Source of the DNA: Spirochaetales bacterium
GTDB taxonomy: Bacteria > Spirochaetota > Spirochaetia > UBA9216
Assembly (NCBI GenBank): GCA_016342585.1
Contig: JAEINK010000034.1
Span: forward strand, 1 to 52,421
Reading direction: 5' to 3'
Length of the DNA stretch: 52,421 bases
The notes under the pieces: generated by a model
What the model was told of the DNA's origin: nothing
The model's input: the letters and a program-made list of their open reading frames with translations, nothing else
The model's database searches: none
Made by a program: the position numbers and the translations under genes
In this document: positions 43,908-52,421 of the stretch, piece after piece
Position numbering within the stretch: position 1 is the first letter of the stretch
How the letters are laid out: the number at the start of each line of letters is the position of its first letter

Positions 43908-44678
43908 CTACCAGGTAAGTCTGACAGGAATGTTCTGTCCGGCAAGAGAATCTTTGATCGAACCTACTGTATAATCCCCAAAATGGACCATAGAGGCAAT
44001 GAGGGCGGCATCAGCCTTTCCCTTAGTCAACACATCGGCTAAATGCTGAGCAGTCCCTCCGCCTCCGGAGGCCACAACGGGTACAGAAACCTTCTCGGAT
44101 ATCATCCTGGTTATATTAAGCTCATAACCTTCCCGCATGCCGTCTGTATCGATGGAGTTAAGAACAATTTCACCTGCACCAAGCTCTTCGGCACGTAAGG
44201 CCCATTGAAGAGCATCCAGCTCTGTATCGGTCCTTCCACCATTAATCACGACCCGGTACCCCGAAGGCATGGCTGGATCTGCTTTCGCATCCATACCAAG
44301 GACAATACACTGATTCCCGAATAATCTGGCACCCTGGCTTATTATTTCAGGATTTTTTACAGCCTGGGAATTGACTGAAATTTTTTCAGCTCCTGCCAGT
44401 AATACGGATCGCATATCATCCACATTGGCAATCCCCCCCCCAACACAAAAGGGAATAAAAATCTCCCTGGCCACCTTTCGAACAACATCGATCATAATCC
44501 CCCGCCCTTCAGCGGAGGCTGTTATATCATAGAAAACAAGTTCATCCACACCTTGCCTGTAGTATTCACGGGCCATCTCAACGGGATCGCCAATGTCCAC
44601 ATTCCCTTTGAACTTTATTCCTTTAGTTGTCTTACCATCCCGGACATCCAGACAGACAACGATTCTTTTCTCAAGCAT
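43908..44678 (-). CDS. hisF: Imidazole glycerol phosphate synthase, cyclase subunit HisF
   Basis: The 256-residue half-barrel-duplicated TIM barrel has catalytic Asp11 in [13 protein letters not shown] and Asp130 in VLGMDAKAD, the exact positions of the known acid/base pair. It also has PFCVGGGI and [15 protein letters not shown]. HisF uses ammonia from HisH to make IGP and AICAR. It follows hisH by nine bases. No other his biosynthesis gene is in the window. Confidence 0.95.
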   Translation of the reverse strand: MLEKRIVVCLDVRDGKTTKGIKFKGNVDIGDPVEMAREYYRQGVDELVFYDITASAEGRGIMIDVVRKVAREIFIPFCVGGGIANVDDMRSVLLAGAEKISVNSQAVKNPEIISQGARLFGNQCIVLGMDAKADPAMPSGYRVVINGGRTDTELDALQWALRAEELGAGEIVLNSIDTDGMREGYELNITRMISEKVSVPVVASGGGGTAQHLADVLTKGKADAALIASMVHFGDYTVGSIKDSLAGQNIPVRLTW

Positions 44679-44687
44679 AATTTCTCC

Positions 44688-45320
44688 CTAGAGCTCAATA
44701 TAATTCTGGATCATTTTTAATCCATGCTCACCTGATTTTTCAGGATGAAACTGGGTGGCCATAACATTATCCCTGGCAACAGCCGAATCAAATTTTAGCA
44801 TATACTCGGTTTGTCCTATCACATCACCCTTTTCAGCCGGGGAGGGATAGTACGAGTGAACGAAGTAGAACGATGCACCATCCGGAATCCCTTTAAACAG
44901 AGGATGATTCCCCACCTGTTTCACCTGATTCCAGCCCATATGGGGAACTTTAAACCTTTGCCCGGTCTCATCCCTCTGGTCCGCAGGAAACAGGGGGATA
45001 TTCCCGGAAAGTATACCAAGACAATCTGTGTCTCTTTCATCGCTATGCTCAAAGAGAAGCTGACAACCGATACAGATACCCAGGAGAAAATTACCCCGGG
45101 TGGTCCAGCCTTTCAGAAAATCATCCAGGCCCCGTAGCTTTAGAACCCCCATAGCGGCCCCGGCATCCCCGACACCCGGGAAAATGATTTTATCGGTTTT
45201 ATTAAGGGTTTCAGGGTCGGAGGAGACAATATAATCACTATTAAGGTATTCCAGCGCGGTTTCAACACTCCTTAAATTCCCTGCATCATAATCAACCACA
45301 CCGATGGTCTGTTTTTTCAT
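44688..45320 (-). CDS. hisH: Imidazole glycerol phosphate synthase, glutaminase subunit HisH
   Basis: The 210-residue class I glutamine amidotransferase has nucleophile Cys83 in LLGICIGCQLLFE, and the His-Glu pair in ATQFHPEKSGEHG. The N-terminal VVDYDAGNLRSVETAL and FPGVGDAG are characteristic of HisH. It supplies ammonia to HisF. AGGAG lies 11 bases before the ATG. It is preceded by a lipoprotein gene and ileS on the same strand. Confidence 0.95.
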   Translation of the reverse strand: MKKQTIGVVDYDAGNLRSVETALEYLNSDYIVSSDPETLNKTDKIIFPGVGDAGAAMGVLKLRGLDDFLKGWTTRGNFLLGICIGCQLLFEHSDERDTDCLGILSGNIPLFPADQRDETGQRFKVPHMGWNQVKQVGNHPLFKGIPDGASFYFVHSYYPSPAEKGDVIGQTEYMLKFDSAVARDNVMATQFHPEKSGEHGLKMIQNYIEL

Positions 45321-45324
45321 TATT

Positions 45325-46236
45325 TCATTCTCTCCTAAAAAAACTATCCGTTATTCCGATCATATCCTCGGAAGAAAATGTAAATCCGGAAAAAATAATC
45401 CTGTTACCATCCAGGGTCATACCTTCCGTAAGGATAGAACCAAAAAGCGCGCCTGATTCTTCTTCAAGACGGCCTGTCAGTGTTAAAAGTTTAATGGTAG
45501 TCCCCAGAACCCGGGCGCTTCTATCATCCTTCAACTCCAAAATCAGTTGACCTGAATATTCCTCTTCCCTTTTTATAAGGAGGAGCTGCCACTCCTTTAG
45601 AAGATCATCAGGTATTATGGAGGCAACCCCATCCAGTTCAGGAAAGGAAGTGCCATAGAGGGTTATATCCCCCGCTTTCAGCTTTTCAATGAGGGGGGCC
45701 TGTACACCACCTCCGGTTATGCGATCATCAAGAGCAAACATGGATTCAATATTTTCATTGGAAACAAGGAGAAATCCTGTTTTTGAAAATCCGATCTCCA
45801 GACCATTTTCAAGCTGCCAGTAGCGGAAATCAGATTTTGCTTTTTTTATTTTGTTATCAAAAAAGAATGAAAACCTGAGTAAACCTTCAGGGTATTCTCC
45901 CTCTGCAACAAGATGGAATAGACCATCAGAATTAATACCGCTGTAGATCCTTTCGGTTCGCTCAATAAACTGATCAAGCTGACTCTCTTCAATTTGGCCG
46001 GCAAGAATACCGACAAGCAGTTCACGGTTTTCTTCGGGTAAAATTGAAACATACAGGGGCAAATTTTCCGGGATCATGGATGGAGTGGGTTTGACAGCTT
46101 CCGGCCCTGCCGCACAACCAGCCACAAGGAAAGCCAGGAGTATTATCGCCAATACTCCCGCTGTCCCTGCTTTAATATGATTTCTCTTTCTTCGGTTTTT
46201 AAGCTTTCTCAAGACCGATAAGGGCAGTCTCTTCAC
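45325..46236 (-). CDS. Lipoprotein of unknown function between ileS and hisH
   Basis: The product has a long basic N region, a hydrophobic stretch (GVLAIILLAFL) and lipobox LVAGC, so it should be an acylated lipoprotein. The mature part of about 260 residues has alternating strands (LRFSFFFDNKIKKAK, GLEIGFSKTGFLLVSN, SGQLILELKDDR). No catalytic motif is recognised. The frame runs back to ATG 46326, well inside ileS. GTG 46236 with AGGAG ten bases upstream is the better-supported start and still overlaps ileS by 38 bases. Another candidate is TTG 46212. No named family recognised. Confidence 0.72.
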   Translation of the reverse strand: MKRLPLSVLRKLKNRRKRNHIKAGTAGVLAIILLAFLVAGCAAGPEAVKPTPSMIPENLPLYVSILPEENRELLVGILAGQIEESQLDQFIERTERIYSGINSDGLFHLVAEGEYPEGLLRFSFFFDNKIKKAKSDFRYWQLENGLEIGFSKTGFLLVSNENIESMFALDDRITGGGVQAPLIEKLKAGDITLYGTSFPELDGVASIIPDDLLKEWQLLLIKREEEYSGQLILELKDDRSARVLGTTIKLLTLTGRLEEESGALFGSILTEGMTLDGNRIIFSGFTFSSEDMIGITDSFFRRE

Positions 46237-49200
46237 CGCATTCAATCTCCTGTCCATTCGTCGGAGCAGCCCAGTTAAGTTCAACAGAAAGTGTTTCACC
46301 TGTGATATGCTCCCTGTATCCGTCAACAGCGGCCTTTACCTCATCATTACCATGAAGAGTCAGGTTGATCCGATCAGTAACATCCAGACCCGTATCCTTT
46401 CGAAGATTCTGAACCGATCGAATAATATCCCTTATAAGCCCTTCCTGTTTCAGTTCAAGGGTAATTTCAGGATCGAGGGCCACGGTTAAAGAGTCTTCAT
46501 TAAGTACCTTCAAGTTTTCTTTTTCAAGTCTCTGAACGAGGACAGATTCCTCTGTCAGCTCCAGCTGGAAACCTTCCATATCGATATAGAGGGTATTACC
46601 CTCCATGAGCGACTGAATTTCGCCGGGATTCAACTCTTCGATCCTGGCGGCAGCGACCTTCATATCCTTTCCGAGTTTCTTTCCAAGTACCTTGTAGTTG
46701 GCTTTTGCCTTGTATTCAACAAGATCCTCTTCATTTTCACGGAAAAGAACCTCTTTCACATTCAACTCTTCCCGGATTATATCTTCCATCTCTCTGAGGA
46801 TTTTCTTTTCCTGTTCATCCTTGGTAACAAGGTGGATGGCTTTCAGGGGCTGTCTTGTTTTAAGTGAGTGAATAGCCCGTAAGGCACGCCCCATAGAGAC
46901 GGTTTTCATGGTGACTCTCATCTTCTGCTCAAGATCCTCATTTCTCCTGCTCTTTTCGGGAGTTGGGAATTCAGTCAAGTGCACAGATTCGGCATCCCCT
47001 TCGCCCTTGAGATTTAAATAGATCTCTTCGGTTATAAAAGGAACTATGGGTGCCGCAATATGAACAAGTCTCATGAGAACTGTATACAATGTCTGATAAG
47101 CCTGATCTTTATCAAGATCATTTTCGGATCGCCAGAACCTTCGTCTTGATCTTCTGATATACCAGTTATTCAGATTATCAATAAAAGATACGATAGGTGA
47201 AATCGCCCTCTGAAGTTCGTACTTATCAAGATGGAGTGTGACCTCTTCTATAAGTGCCTCGAGTTCGGACAGGATCCACCTGTCCAGAGGATTCTCCGGG
47301 TTAACCGGAGCTTCAGTAGGTGTTACACCATCAATATTTGCATAGGTGATAAAGAAAGAGTATGAGTTCCACAGGGGAATGAGTATTCCTTTAAGAACAT
47401 CCTTAACACCGTCGTCGGAGTACTTTAAATCCTCGGCCCGCACAACAGCAGAGTTCATTAAAAAGAGTCGTAAGGCATCGGCACCAAAGGTATTGATAAC
47501 ATCCACAGGATCCGAATAATTCCTTTCGGATTTGGACATTTTCTTCCCATCTTCAGCTAAAACAAGACCATTAACAACGACATTCTTAAATGCCGGCTTG
47601 TCAAATAGTGCCGCAGCCAGGATAGTCAAGGTGTAAAACCAACCTCTAGTCTGATCAAGACCTTCAGAGATGAAGTCTGCGGGGAAATTGGCCTCAAAAT
47701 GTTCCTTGTTATCAAACGGATAGTGATTTTGAGCATAGGGCATTGAACCGGATTCAAACCAGCAGTCCAGAACCTCAGGAACCCTTGTCATAGTACCACC
47801 ACAGGAACAGGGATAGGTAACATCATCCACATAATGCTTATGTATATCGTCCAGAAGAACCCCGGATTTCTCCTTGAGCTCCTCACGGGATCCGAGACAC
47901 TCGGAGTTCTTACAGGAATCACACTTCCAGACGGGGATGGGATTTCCCCAGAACCTGTTTCGGCTGATAGCCCAGTCCCGGGCCCCCTCAAGCCATTTTC
48001 CAAATCGACCATTCTGCAGATGATCAGGAACCCAGTAGATCTGACCATTGGCCGCCAGCATCTTATCCTTGACCTTACCTATGTCAACAAACCATGAAGA
48101 GACAGCCCGGTAGATTAAGGGGCTCTTACATCGCCAGCAGTGAGGATAGGAGTGGAGGTAATTATCACGTTTTACAAGTTTTCCCTCATCTTTCAGCCTT
48201 CTGATGATATCCTTATCCGCATCTTTTACAAAACGGCCGGCATAGTCACTAACCTCAGGAGTAAACTGACACTCATCATCTACAGGACAAATAGTGGGTA
48301 TTCCGGTCCCCTTAAGGGTATTATAGTCATCTTCACCAAAGCCGGGAGCAGTATGAACGATACCAGTACCGTCTTCGGTGGTTACATAATCAGCCAGAAA
48401 GGTTTTAAAAGCCCCCTTCTCGGCGGCATCGGCAAAATAGGGGAAGAGGGGTTCGTAATCCATTCCAATCAGTTCACTTCCCTTCTTATTCCATATGACC
48501 TTATATTCACTTTCATCCTTATAAAACGCTGAAAGTCTTGCTTCGGCCAGGATATATCTCTCCTCACCATCTTCGACCATGACATAGTCAACATCCCCGC
48601 CAAAAGCCAGAGCCAGGTTGGAAGGAAGGGTCCAGGGCGTGGTTGTCCATGCAAGGAAAAAGGTTTTCGCTTCGCCTTTTAACTGAAACTTCACCGTGAT
48701 GGCAGGATCGTGGACATCCTTATATCCACCAAGATTCAATTCATGATTTGACAGAACAGTGGAGCATCGGGGACAGTAAGGAAGAATATAATGTCCTTCA
48801 TACATGAGGTCCTTATCCCAGAGCTGTTTTACAACCCACCAGATTGATTCCATGTAATCAGGTTCCATTGTCTTATAATCATGTTCAAAATCTACCCATC
48901 GGCCCATCCGTGTGACCGTTTCTTCCCACTCTTTTGTATATCTCAATACGATAGAACGACAGGATTCATTGAATTTTGCGACCCCGAAATCCTCAATCTC
49001 TTTCTTTCCGGAGATCCCGAGTTCTTTTTCCATCTCATATTCAACGGGAAGACCATGACAGTCCCAGCCGAATCTTCGATCGACCTTTTTCCCTTTCATT
49101 GTCTGATACCTGGGAATAATATCCTTGATTGTCCCGGGAACCAGGTGTCCAAAATGGGGAAGGCCGGTGGCAAAGGGAGGTCCGTCATAGAAAACAAACT

Positions 49201-49318
49201 CCTCGCACCCTTCCCTCTGATCGATGGATTTCTGAAAAATTCCCTTCTCTTTCCAGAATTCTAATACTTTTTCTTCCATCTTTGGAAATTCAACTTTGGG
49301 ATCAACAGGCTTATACAA
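46199..49318 (-). CDS. ileS: Isoleucyl-tRNA synthetase, long eukaryote-like class (IleRS2)
   Basis: A class I synthetase of 1,039 residues with HFGH as HIGH motif (LPHFGHLVPGTIKD), RRFGWDCHGLPVEYE, editing-domain WTTTPWTLPSN, and KKMSKS in DGKKMSKSERNYSD. The GTIKD sequence after the HIGH motif and the length mark the IleRS2 class found in eukaryotes and some bacteria, often linked with mupirocin resistance. The open frame reaches TTG 49336. I prefer TTG 49318, five bases after GGAGG (49328-49324), because the protein then begins MYKPVDPK, like family members. It likely leads the ileS-lipoprotein-hisH-hisF run. Confidence 0.95.
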   Translation of the reverse strand: MYKPVDPKVEFPKMEEKVLEFWKEKGIFQKSIDQREGCEEFVFYDGPPFATGLPHFGHLVPGTIKDIIPRYQTMKGKKVDRRFGWDCHGLPVEYEMEKELGISGKKEIEDFGVAKFNESCRSIVLRYTKEWEETVTRMGRWVDFEHDYKTMEPDYMESIWWVVKQLWDKDLMYEGHYILPYCPRCSTVLSNHELNLGGYKDVHDPAITVKFQLKGEAKTFFLAWTTTPWTLPSNLALAFGGDVDYVMVEDGEERYILAEARLSAFYKDESEYKVIWNKKGSELIGMDYEPLFPYFADAAEKGAFKTFLADYVTTEDGTGIVHTAPGFGEDDYNTLKGTGIPTICPVDDECQFTPEVSDYAGRFVKDADKDIIRRLKDEGKLVKRDNYLHSYPHCWRCKSPLIYRAVSSWFVDIGKVKDKMLAANGQIYWVPDHLQNGRFGKWLEGARDWAISRNRFWGNPIPVWKCDSCKNSECLGSREELKEKSGVLLDDIHKHYVDDVTYPCSCGGTMTRVPEVLDCWFESGSMPYAQNHYPFDNKEHFEANFPADFISEGLDQTRGWFYTLTILAAALFDKPAFKNVVVNGLVLAEDGKKMSKSERNYSDPVDVINTFGADALRLFLMNSAVVRAEDLKYSDDGVKDVLKGILIPLWNSYSFFITYANIDGVTPTEAPVNPENPLDRWILSELEALIEEVTLHLDKYELQRAISPIVSFIDNLNNWYIRRSRRRFWRSENDLDKDQAYQTLYTVLMRLVHIAAPIVPFITEEIYLNLKGEGDAESVHLTEFPTPEKSRRNEDLEQKMRVTMKTVSMGRALRAIHSLKTRQPLKAIHLVTKDEQEKKILREMEDIIREELNVKEVLFRENEEDLVEYKAKANYKVLGKKLGKDMKVAAARIEELNPGEIQSLMEGNTLYIDMEGFQLELTEESVLVQRLEKENLKVLNEDSLTVALDPEITLELKQEGLIRDIIRSVQNLRKDTGLDVTDRINLTLHGNDEVKAAVDGYREHITGETLSVELNWAAPTNGQEIECGEETALIGLEKA

Positions 49319-49771
49319 AACATCCTCCAGGAGCAATTCGGTCCTAGTCTCAAAGACTGACCGGCATAAAGTAGTAAAGGAAACAATTTCCCTAGGTTGG
49401 CATTTTAAAGAAGTGGTACGGAACGGTCAAGTATACCGGCAGAAATTACAATTTATTGAGGCGATTTCAAAAATCGATTTTTTCAAAATTGCCTCTAAGG
49501 AGGTTTAACAGGTTTTCTGCAAACAATTGCAATGTAAAGACGTACAAAAAATGCACAAATTACATCTTCGGCAGCTTTTTGATCAAATAACTGATTTGTA
49601 AAAAAAACGCTATTAAAAAACGATTTTATACCGGGAGCTCAACAAAACATGACCAAAATAGGCATATTTATTTATATATATTTATTGTTTTATATACTTT
49701 ACTTTTTATATCGATATATATATATTTAGTCAAAATTAAGAACAGCAGCATATTCAAGGTGAGGAATAAAA
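49319..49771. other. Divergent intergenic region upstream of ileS and the CoADR-like gene, no gene seen
   Basis: This 450-bp gap holds a hairpin (49458-49495) and a purine-rich AAGGAGG just after it (49497-49503) with no convincing coding frame behind it. A very AT-rich tract covers 49660-49735. A weak plus-strand promoter candidate is TTGTTT (49685-49690), 16 bases, then TATATC (49707-49712). GAGG lies eight bases before the ATG at 49772. No tRNA, T-box with a matching terminator/antiterminator, or riboswitch was recognised. A plus-strand frame overlapping the ileS start has no protein-like features. Confidence 0.6.
49458..49495. repeat. Long imperfect hairpin in the ileS/CoADR intergenic region
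   Basis: GAGGCGATTT pairs with AAATTGCCTC (ten pairs, one of them G-T). After a two-base mismatch a further five A-T pairs form around a short TCGAT-centred loop. There is no T-run on either strand, so it is not a standard terminator. It may be an mRNA or operator structure. Confidence 0.6.
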
Positions 49772-52246
49772 ATGAAAACACTAATTGTAGGTGGTGTCGC
49801 CGGTGGAGCCACAACGGCAGCAAGATTAAGAAGAAATGATGAAAATAGTGAAATAATTCTGTTTGAGCGCGGTGAATATATATCCTACGCAAACTGCGGG
49901 CTTCCTTATTATATAGGAGATACGATTCAAGATCGCGAGCAGCTTTTTGTAAAAACTCCCGAAGAATTCTCCAAACTATTCAATATGGAAGTCCGGGTAT
50001 TAAACGAAGTTACAGGGATCGACAGAGAAGCCCGGACGATCCAGGTGAAGAACCTCAAGACGGGGGAAAAGTACACCGAGGGTTATGATAAACTTGTACT
50101 TTCACCCGGGGCAGAACCTGTAAGACCCCCTATCCCCGGGATCAACTTACCGGGAATTTATACATTACGTAATGTTCCTGATACAGATACCATTAAATCC
50201 TTCCTTGAAGAGACTAAACCAAGACGGGCCGTCATTGTAGGTGCTGGATTTATCGGTCTTGAAATGGCCGAGAACCTTCACCATCAGGGAATTTTTGTCA
50301 CAATTGTTGAAATGGCTGATCAGGTAATGAATATCCTCGATTATGAGATGGCGGCGGAAGTCCATCAGCATCTAAAAGTAAAAGGTGTTGAATTTTACCT
50401 TAAAAATGGAGTCCGTTCAATAATTCAGGCAAAACATGGCCTTACTGTTACCCTTAACAGTGGCAAAGAGCTTGATACGGATATGATCATCCTTTCAATT
50501 GGTGTAAAACCCGACAGCAGTCTGGCCGTGAATGCAGATATTAAGACATGCAGCCGTGGCGGCATCCTGGTCGATGACTACCTGACAACCAACGATCCCG
50601 ATGTTTATGCTCTGGGAGATGCTATCAGTTTTAAAAACCCGATAACCGGTAATGCAGCCCTCGTTCCCCTGGCAGGGCCAGCCAATAAACAGGGAAGAAT
50701 TGTCGCGGATAATATTGCTTTCGGTAATAAGAGGACATATAAGGGTACAATCGCGACAGGAATCGCAAAAGTATTTGATCTCACCGTGGCTTCAACCGGC
50801 ATATCGGAAAAACTGGCAAAACAACAGAATATTGAGTACGAATCCATCATCATTCACCCCTCATCCCATGCGGGTTACTATCCGGATGCCATCCCCATGA
50901 GTATCAAGGCCCTCTTCTCTAAAAAGACAACAAAAGTTCTTGGGGCCCAGATCGTCGGTTATGATGGCGTGGATAAGAGGATTGATATGTTTGCCGCCAT
51001 AATCTCCATGGGGGGAACTATCTCAGATCTTGAAGAACTTGAACATGCTTATGCGCCACCTTTCTCCTCTGCTAAGGATCCTGTAAACATTATTGGATTT
51101 ATTGCAGACAACATCATCAAAGGAAAAACCAATATCATCCAGTGGTATGAGTTGGAACAGATCGATAGGTCCGAAATCTTTCTCCTTGATGTCAGAACCC
51201 CCGATGAGTTCGCTCTGGGAACAATTGAGGGTGCGGTAAATATCCCCCATACAGAAATCCGGGATAACATTGAGAAAATACCAACAGATAAAGAGATTAT
51301 ACTCTTCTGTGGTGTAGGACTCAGGGGGTATGTTGCCGAAAGGATCCTCATTCAAAGGGGATATCAAAATGTCAGAAATTTAACCGGAGGCCTGAAAACC
51401 TATTCAGCTGTAACAATGAATCAGGGAAATGAAGATATCTTTGACAATGACAGCATTGGAAAAGATGATATTCTTTATCAAACCGGTTCTCTGGAAACAA
51501 AATCAGATGCCCCCTCCGACGCCAGGATTATTGAAGTTAATGCCTGTGGTATGCAGTGTCCCGGTCCGGTTTTAAAACTTAAAACTGAAATGGATAAACT
51601 GAAGCCAGGCGACCAGCTTATGGAGATAGCTACGGATCCAGGATTTGCCAAGGATGTTTACTCCTGGGCAAACATGACAGGTAACAAGGTAATATCGGTT
51701 GAACAGTCAGCGGGAAAGGTAACCGCTCTTCTTCAGAAAGGCAGGGTAGAAAAGGCGCCCGTAAGCGCAGTCCCCTCAAAAGGGACAACACTGGTTGTTT
51801 TCTCGGATGATATGGATAAGGCATTAGCCTCTTTTGTCATCGCCAACGGGGCGGCGGCCTCAGGGAAAGAGGTCACCATGTTCTTCACCTTCTGGGGACT
51901 CAACATAGTCAAAAAACACCATAAACCAGCGGTTAAGAAAGATTTTATGGGCAGGATGTTCGGCATGATGATGGCTAAAAGCAGCCTCGGTTTAAAACTT
52001 TCCAAAATGAATATGGGTGGAATGGGAACCAAAATGATGCGCGGCAGGATGAAGGCGAAGGGTGTAGACTCCCTGGAATCCATGATACAAACGGCCAGTG
52101 ATGCCGGTGTTAAAATGATTGGCTGCCAGATGTCTATGGATATTATGGGGGTGACCAAAGAGGAGCTCTTCGATTTTGTAGATGTTGCCGGAGTGGCCTC
52201 CTACCTGGAAGCTGCCGAGACAGCCAAGGCAAATCTTTTTATCTAA
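49772..52246 (+). CDS. CoA-disulfide-reductase-like protein fused to rhodanese, TusA and DsrE domains
   Basis: The 824-residue protein starts with a FAD/NAD(P) disulfide-reductase domain (about 1-445) with VGGVAGGATTAARLRR and the single active Cys42 in YANCGLPYYIG, typical of CoADR/Npsr enzymes. A rhodanese domain (about 460-550) carries FCGVGLRG, and a TusA-like domain (about 585-660) has CGMQCPGPVLKLK. The final 155 residues are a DsrE/DsrF-like domain (VIANGAAASGKEVTMFFTF; MIGCQMSMDIMGV) with a Met-rich insertion. Four sulfur-handling modules in one chain suggest sulfane-sulfur relay or polysulfide/CoA-persulfide reduction. Membrane anchoring is not evident. It is monocistronic, with its own terminator. 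Confidence 0.93.
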   Translation: MKTLIVGGVAGGATTAARLRRNDENSEIILFERGEYISYANCGLPYYIGDTIQDREQLFVKTPEEFSKLFNMEVRVLNEVTGIDREARTIQVKNLKTGEKYTEGYDKLVLSPGAEPVRPPIPGINLPGIYTLRNVPDTDTIKSFLEETKPRRAVIVGAGFIGLEMAENLHHQGIFVTIVEMADQVMNILDYEMAAEVHQHLKVKGVEFYLKNGVRSIIQAKHGLTVTLNSGKELDTDMIILSIGVKPDSSLAVNADIKTCSRGGILVDDYLTTNDPDVYALGDAISFKNPITGNAALVPLAGPANKQGRIVADNIAFGNKRTYKGTIATGIAKVFDLTVASTGISEKLAKQQNIEYESIIIHPSSHAGYYPDAIPMSIKALFSKKTTKVLGAQIVGYDGVDKRIDMFAAIISMGGTISDLEELEHAYAPPFSSAKDPVNIIGFIADNIIKGKTNIIQWYELEQIDRSEIFLLDVRTPDEFALGTIEGAVNIPHTEIRDNIEKIPTDKEIILFCGVGLRGYVAERILIQRGYQNVRNLTGGLKTYSAVTMNQGNEDIFDNDSIGKDDILYQTGSLETKSDAPSDARIIEVNACGMQCPGPVLKLKTEMDKLKPGDQLMEIATDPGFAKDVYSWANMTGNKVISVEQSAGKVTALLQKGRVEKAPVSAVPSKGTTLVVFSDDMDKALASFVIANGAAASGKEVTMFFTFWGLNIVKKHHKPAVKKDFMGRMFGMMMAKSSLGLKLSKMNMGGMGTKMMRGRMKAKGVDSLESMIQTASDAGVKMIGCQMSMDIMGVTKEELFDFVDVAGVASYLEAAETAKANLFI

Positions 52247-52266
52247 GAGAACCAATTTACCCTTTG

Positions 52267-52308
52267 AAAGCCCCTCAACTGTTGTCGAACCGAAGAGGGG
52301 CTTTTTTA
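52267..52308 (+). terminator. Rho-independent terminator after the CoADR-like gene
   Basis: AAAGCCCCTC (52267-52276) pairs with GAGGGGCTTT (52295-52304), giving a ten-pair stem with an 18-base loop and a T-run to 52307. Confidence 0.92.
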
Positions 52309-52344
52309 TCATTTTATTCTGTTAAAGAGAAAAATCCCGGGATA

Positions 52345-52421
52345 CCTGTGGAAAATCCGGCGTAAACCTGCCACCGATTCCGGTTTTAAACTGCCGGGCA
52401 ATCCGGTTGAATCCTGCCACC
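52345..52421. repeat. Tandem 22-24-bp diverged direct repeats at the right edge
   Basis: Three units start at 52345, 52367 and 52391, and a fourth begins at 52413 before the window ends. Each unit starts with CCTG or CTG, has a central ATCCGG or ATTCCGG, and ends in a short AT-rich tail. CCTGCCACC is exact in units 2 and 4. I recall this kind of CTGCCACC/CCGG repeat from the ends of IS21-type insertion elements, so it may be such an end (inference from memory). No transposase is in the window. Confidence 0.6.

Noticed and set aside
46199..46326. Lipoprotein start at ATG 46326
   Set aside because: It would overlap ileS by 128 bases and put about 50 residues before the signal sequence; GTG 46236 has a ribosome site.
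49400..49430. T-box-like GTGGTAC segment on the plus strand near ileS
   Set aside because: It lies on the strand opposite to ileS, lacks the rest of a T-box core, and no terminator/antiterminator pair was found.
49296..49508. Plus-strand 70-codon open frame overlapping the ileS start
   Set aside because: Its first part is antisense to ileS, there is no ribosome site and its composition is not protein-like.

Overview
The window reads as part of the chromosome of a free-living, probably anaerobic, motile spirochaete (inference). The grounds are several proteins without clear relatives outside such bacteria, two tandem Maf/DUF115 flagellin glycosyltransferase-like genes, CheY and two CheX-like proteins, a complete Rnf complex, an IleRS of the long eukaryote-like class, and moderately AT-rich DNA with many TTG starts. 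No plasmid or phage genes are visible. The only sign of a mobile element is a short direct-repeat block at the right edge.

Layout. (1) 1-5046, plus strand: the end of an acidic repeat protein, a GAF/degenerate-GGDEF-like protein and two Maf/DUF115 proteins, tightly coupled. (2) 5060-8812: a MEMO-family protein, a two-membrane-segment protein with a degenerate GGDEF fold, ribonuclease Z and a DnaQ-like exonuclease. (3) 8907-15992, minus strand: mcsA-mcsB-clpC followed directly by a TlpA-like thioredoxin, a UshA-like metallophosphoesterase and a DUF1573-thioredoxin-CcdA fusion. This joins a protein quality-control module to an envelope redox module. The McsB lacks the catalytic-loop cysteine. 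(4) 16072-24599, minus strand: one very tight run of a small Cas2-like protein, prfB (with a classic programmed +1 frameshift), cheY, a PEGA protein, ftsY, a secreted protein and a LolC-LolD-LolE-type exporter. (5) 24840-35121: an FN3/TPR-like secreted protein (plus), then a minus-strand run of a divergent PAP2 protein, an unknown membrane protein, rnfCDGEAB and a GH57-like protein with altered catalytic motifs. (6) 35170-38441, plus: an RluA-type pseudouridine synthase, a P-loop/Asp23-like fusion, and a secreted TPR protein with a decayed gluzincin motif. (7) 38534-43860: pcnB, hisS, an FmdB-type zinc ribbon, two CheX-like genes and a LuxR-type regulator. (8) 43908-49318, minus: ileS, a lipoprotein, hisH, hisF. 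(9) 49772-52246, plus: a four-domain CoA-disulfide-reductase/rhodanese/TusA/DsrE protein, a terminator and the direct repeats.

How it fits together. Most of the content is housekeeping: translation (prfB, hisS, ileS, rluA, pcnB, rnz), secretion (ftsY, lol), energy conservation (rnf) and histidine synthesis (hisHF). Chemotaxis and motility genes are interleaved with it. Recurrent oddities are catalytic domains that appear to have lost key residues: McsB, GH57, two GGDEF-like domains and a peptidase-MA-like domain. There are also two or three genes whose best promoter places transcription start at or next to the ATG, which suggests leaderless mRNAs.

Limits: all assignments come from reading motifs. 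No database search or structure prediction was run, and alignments to named family members are from memory.
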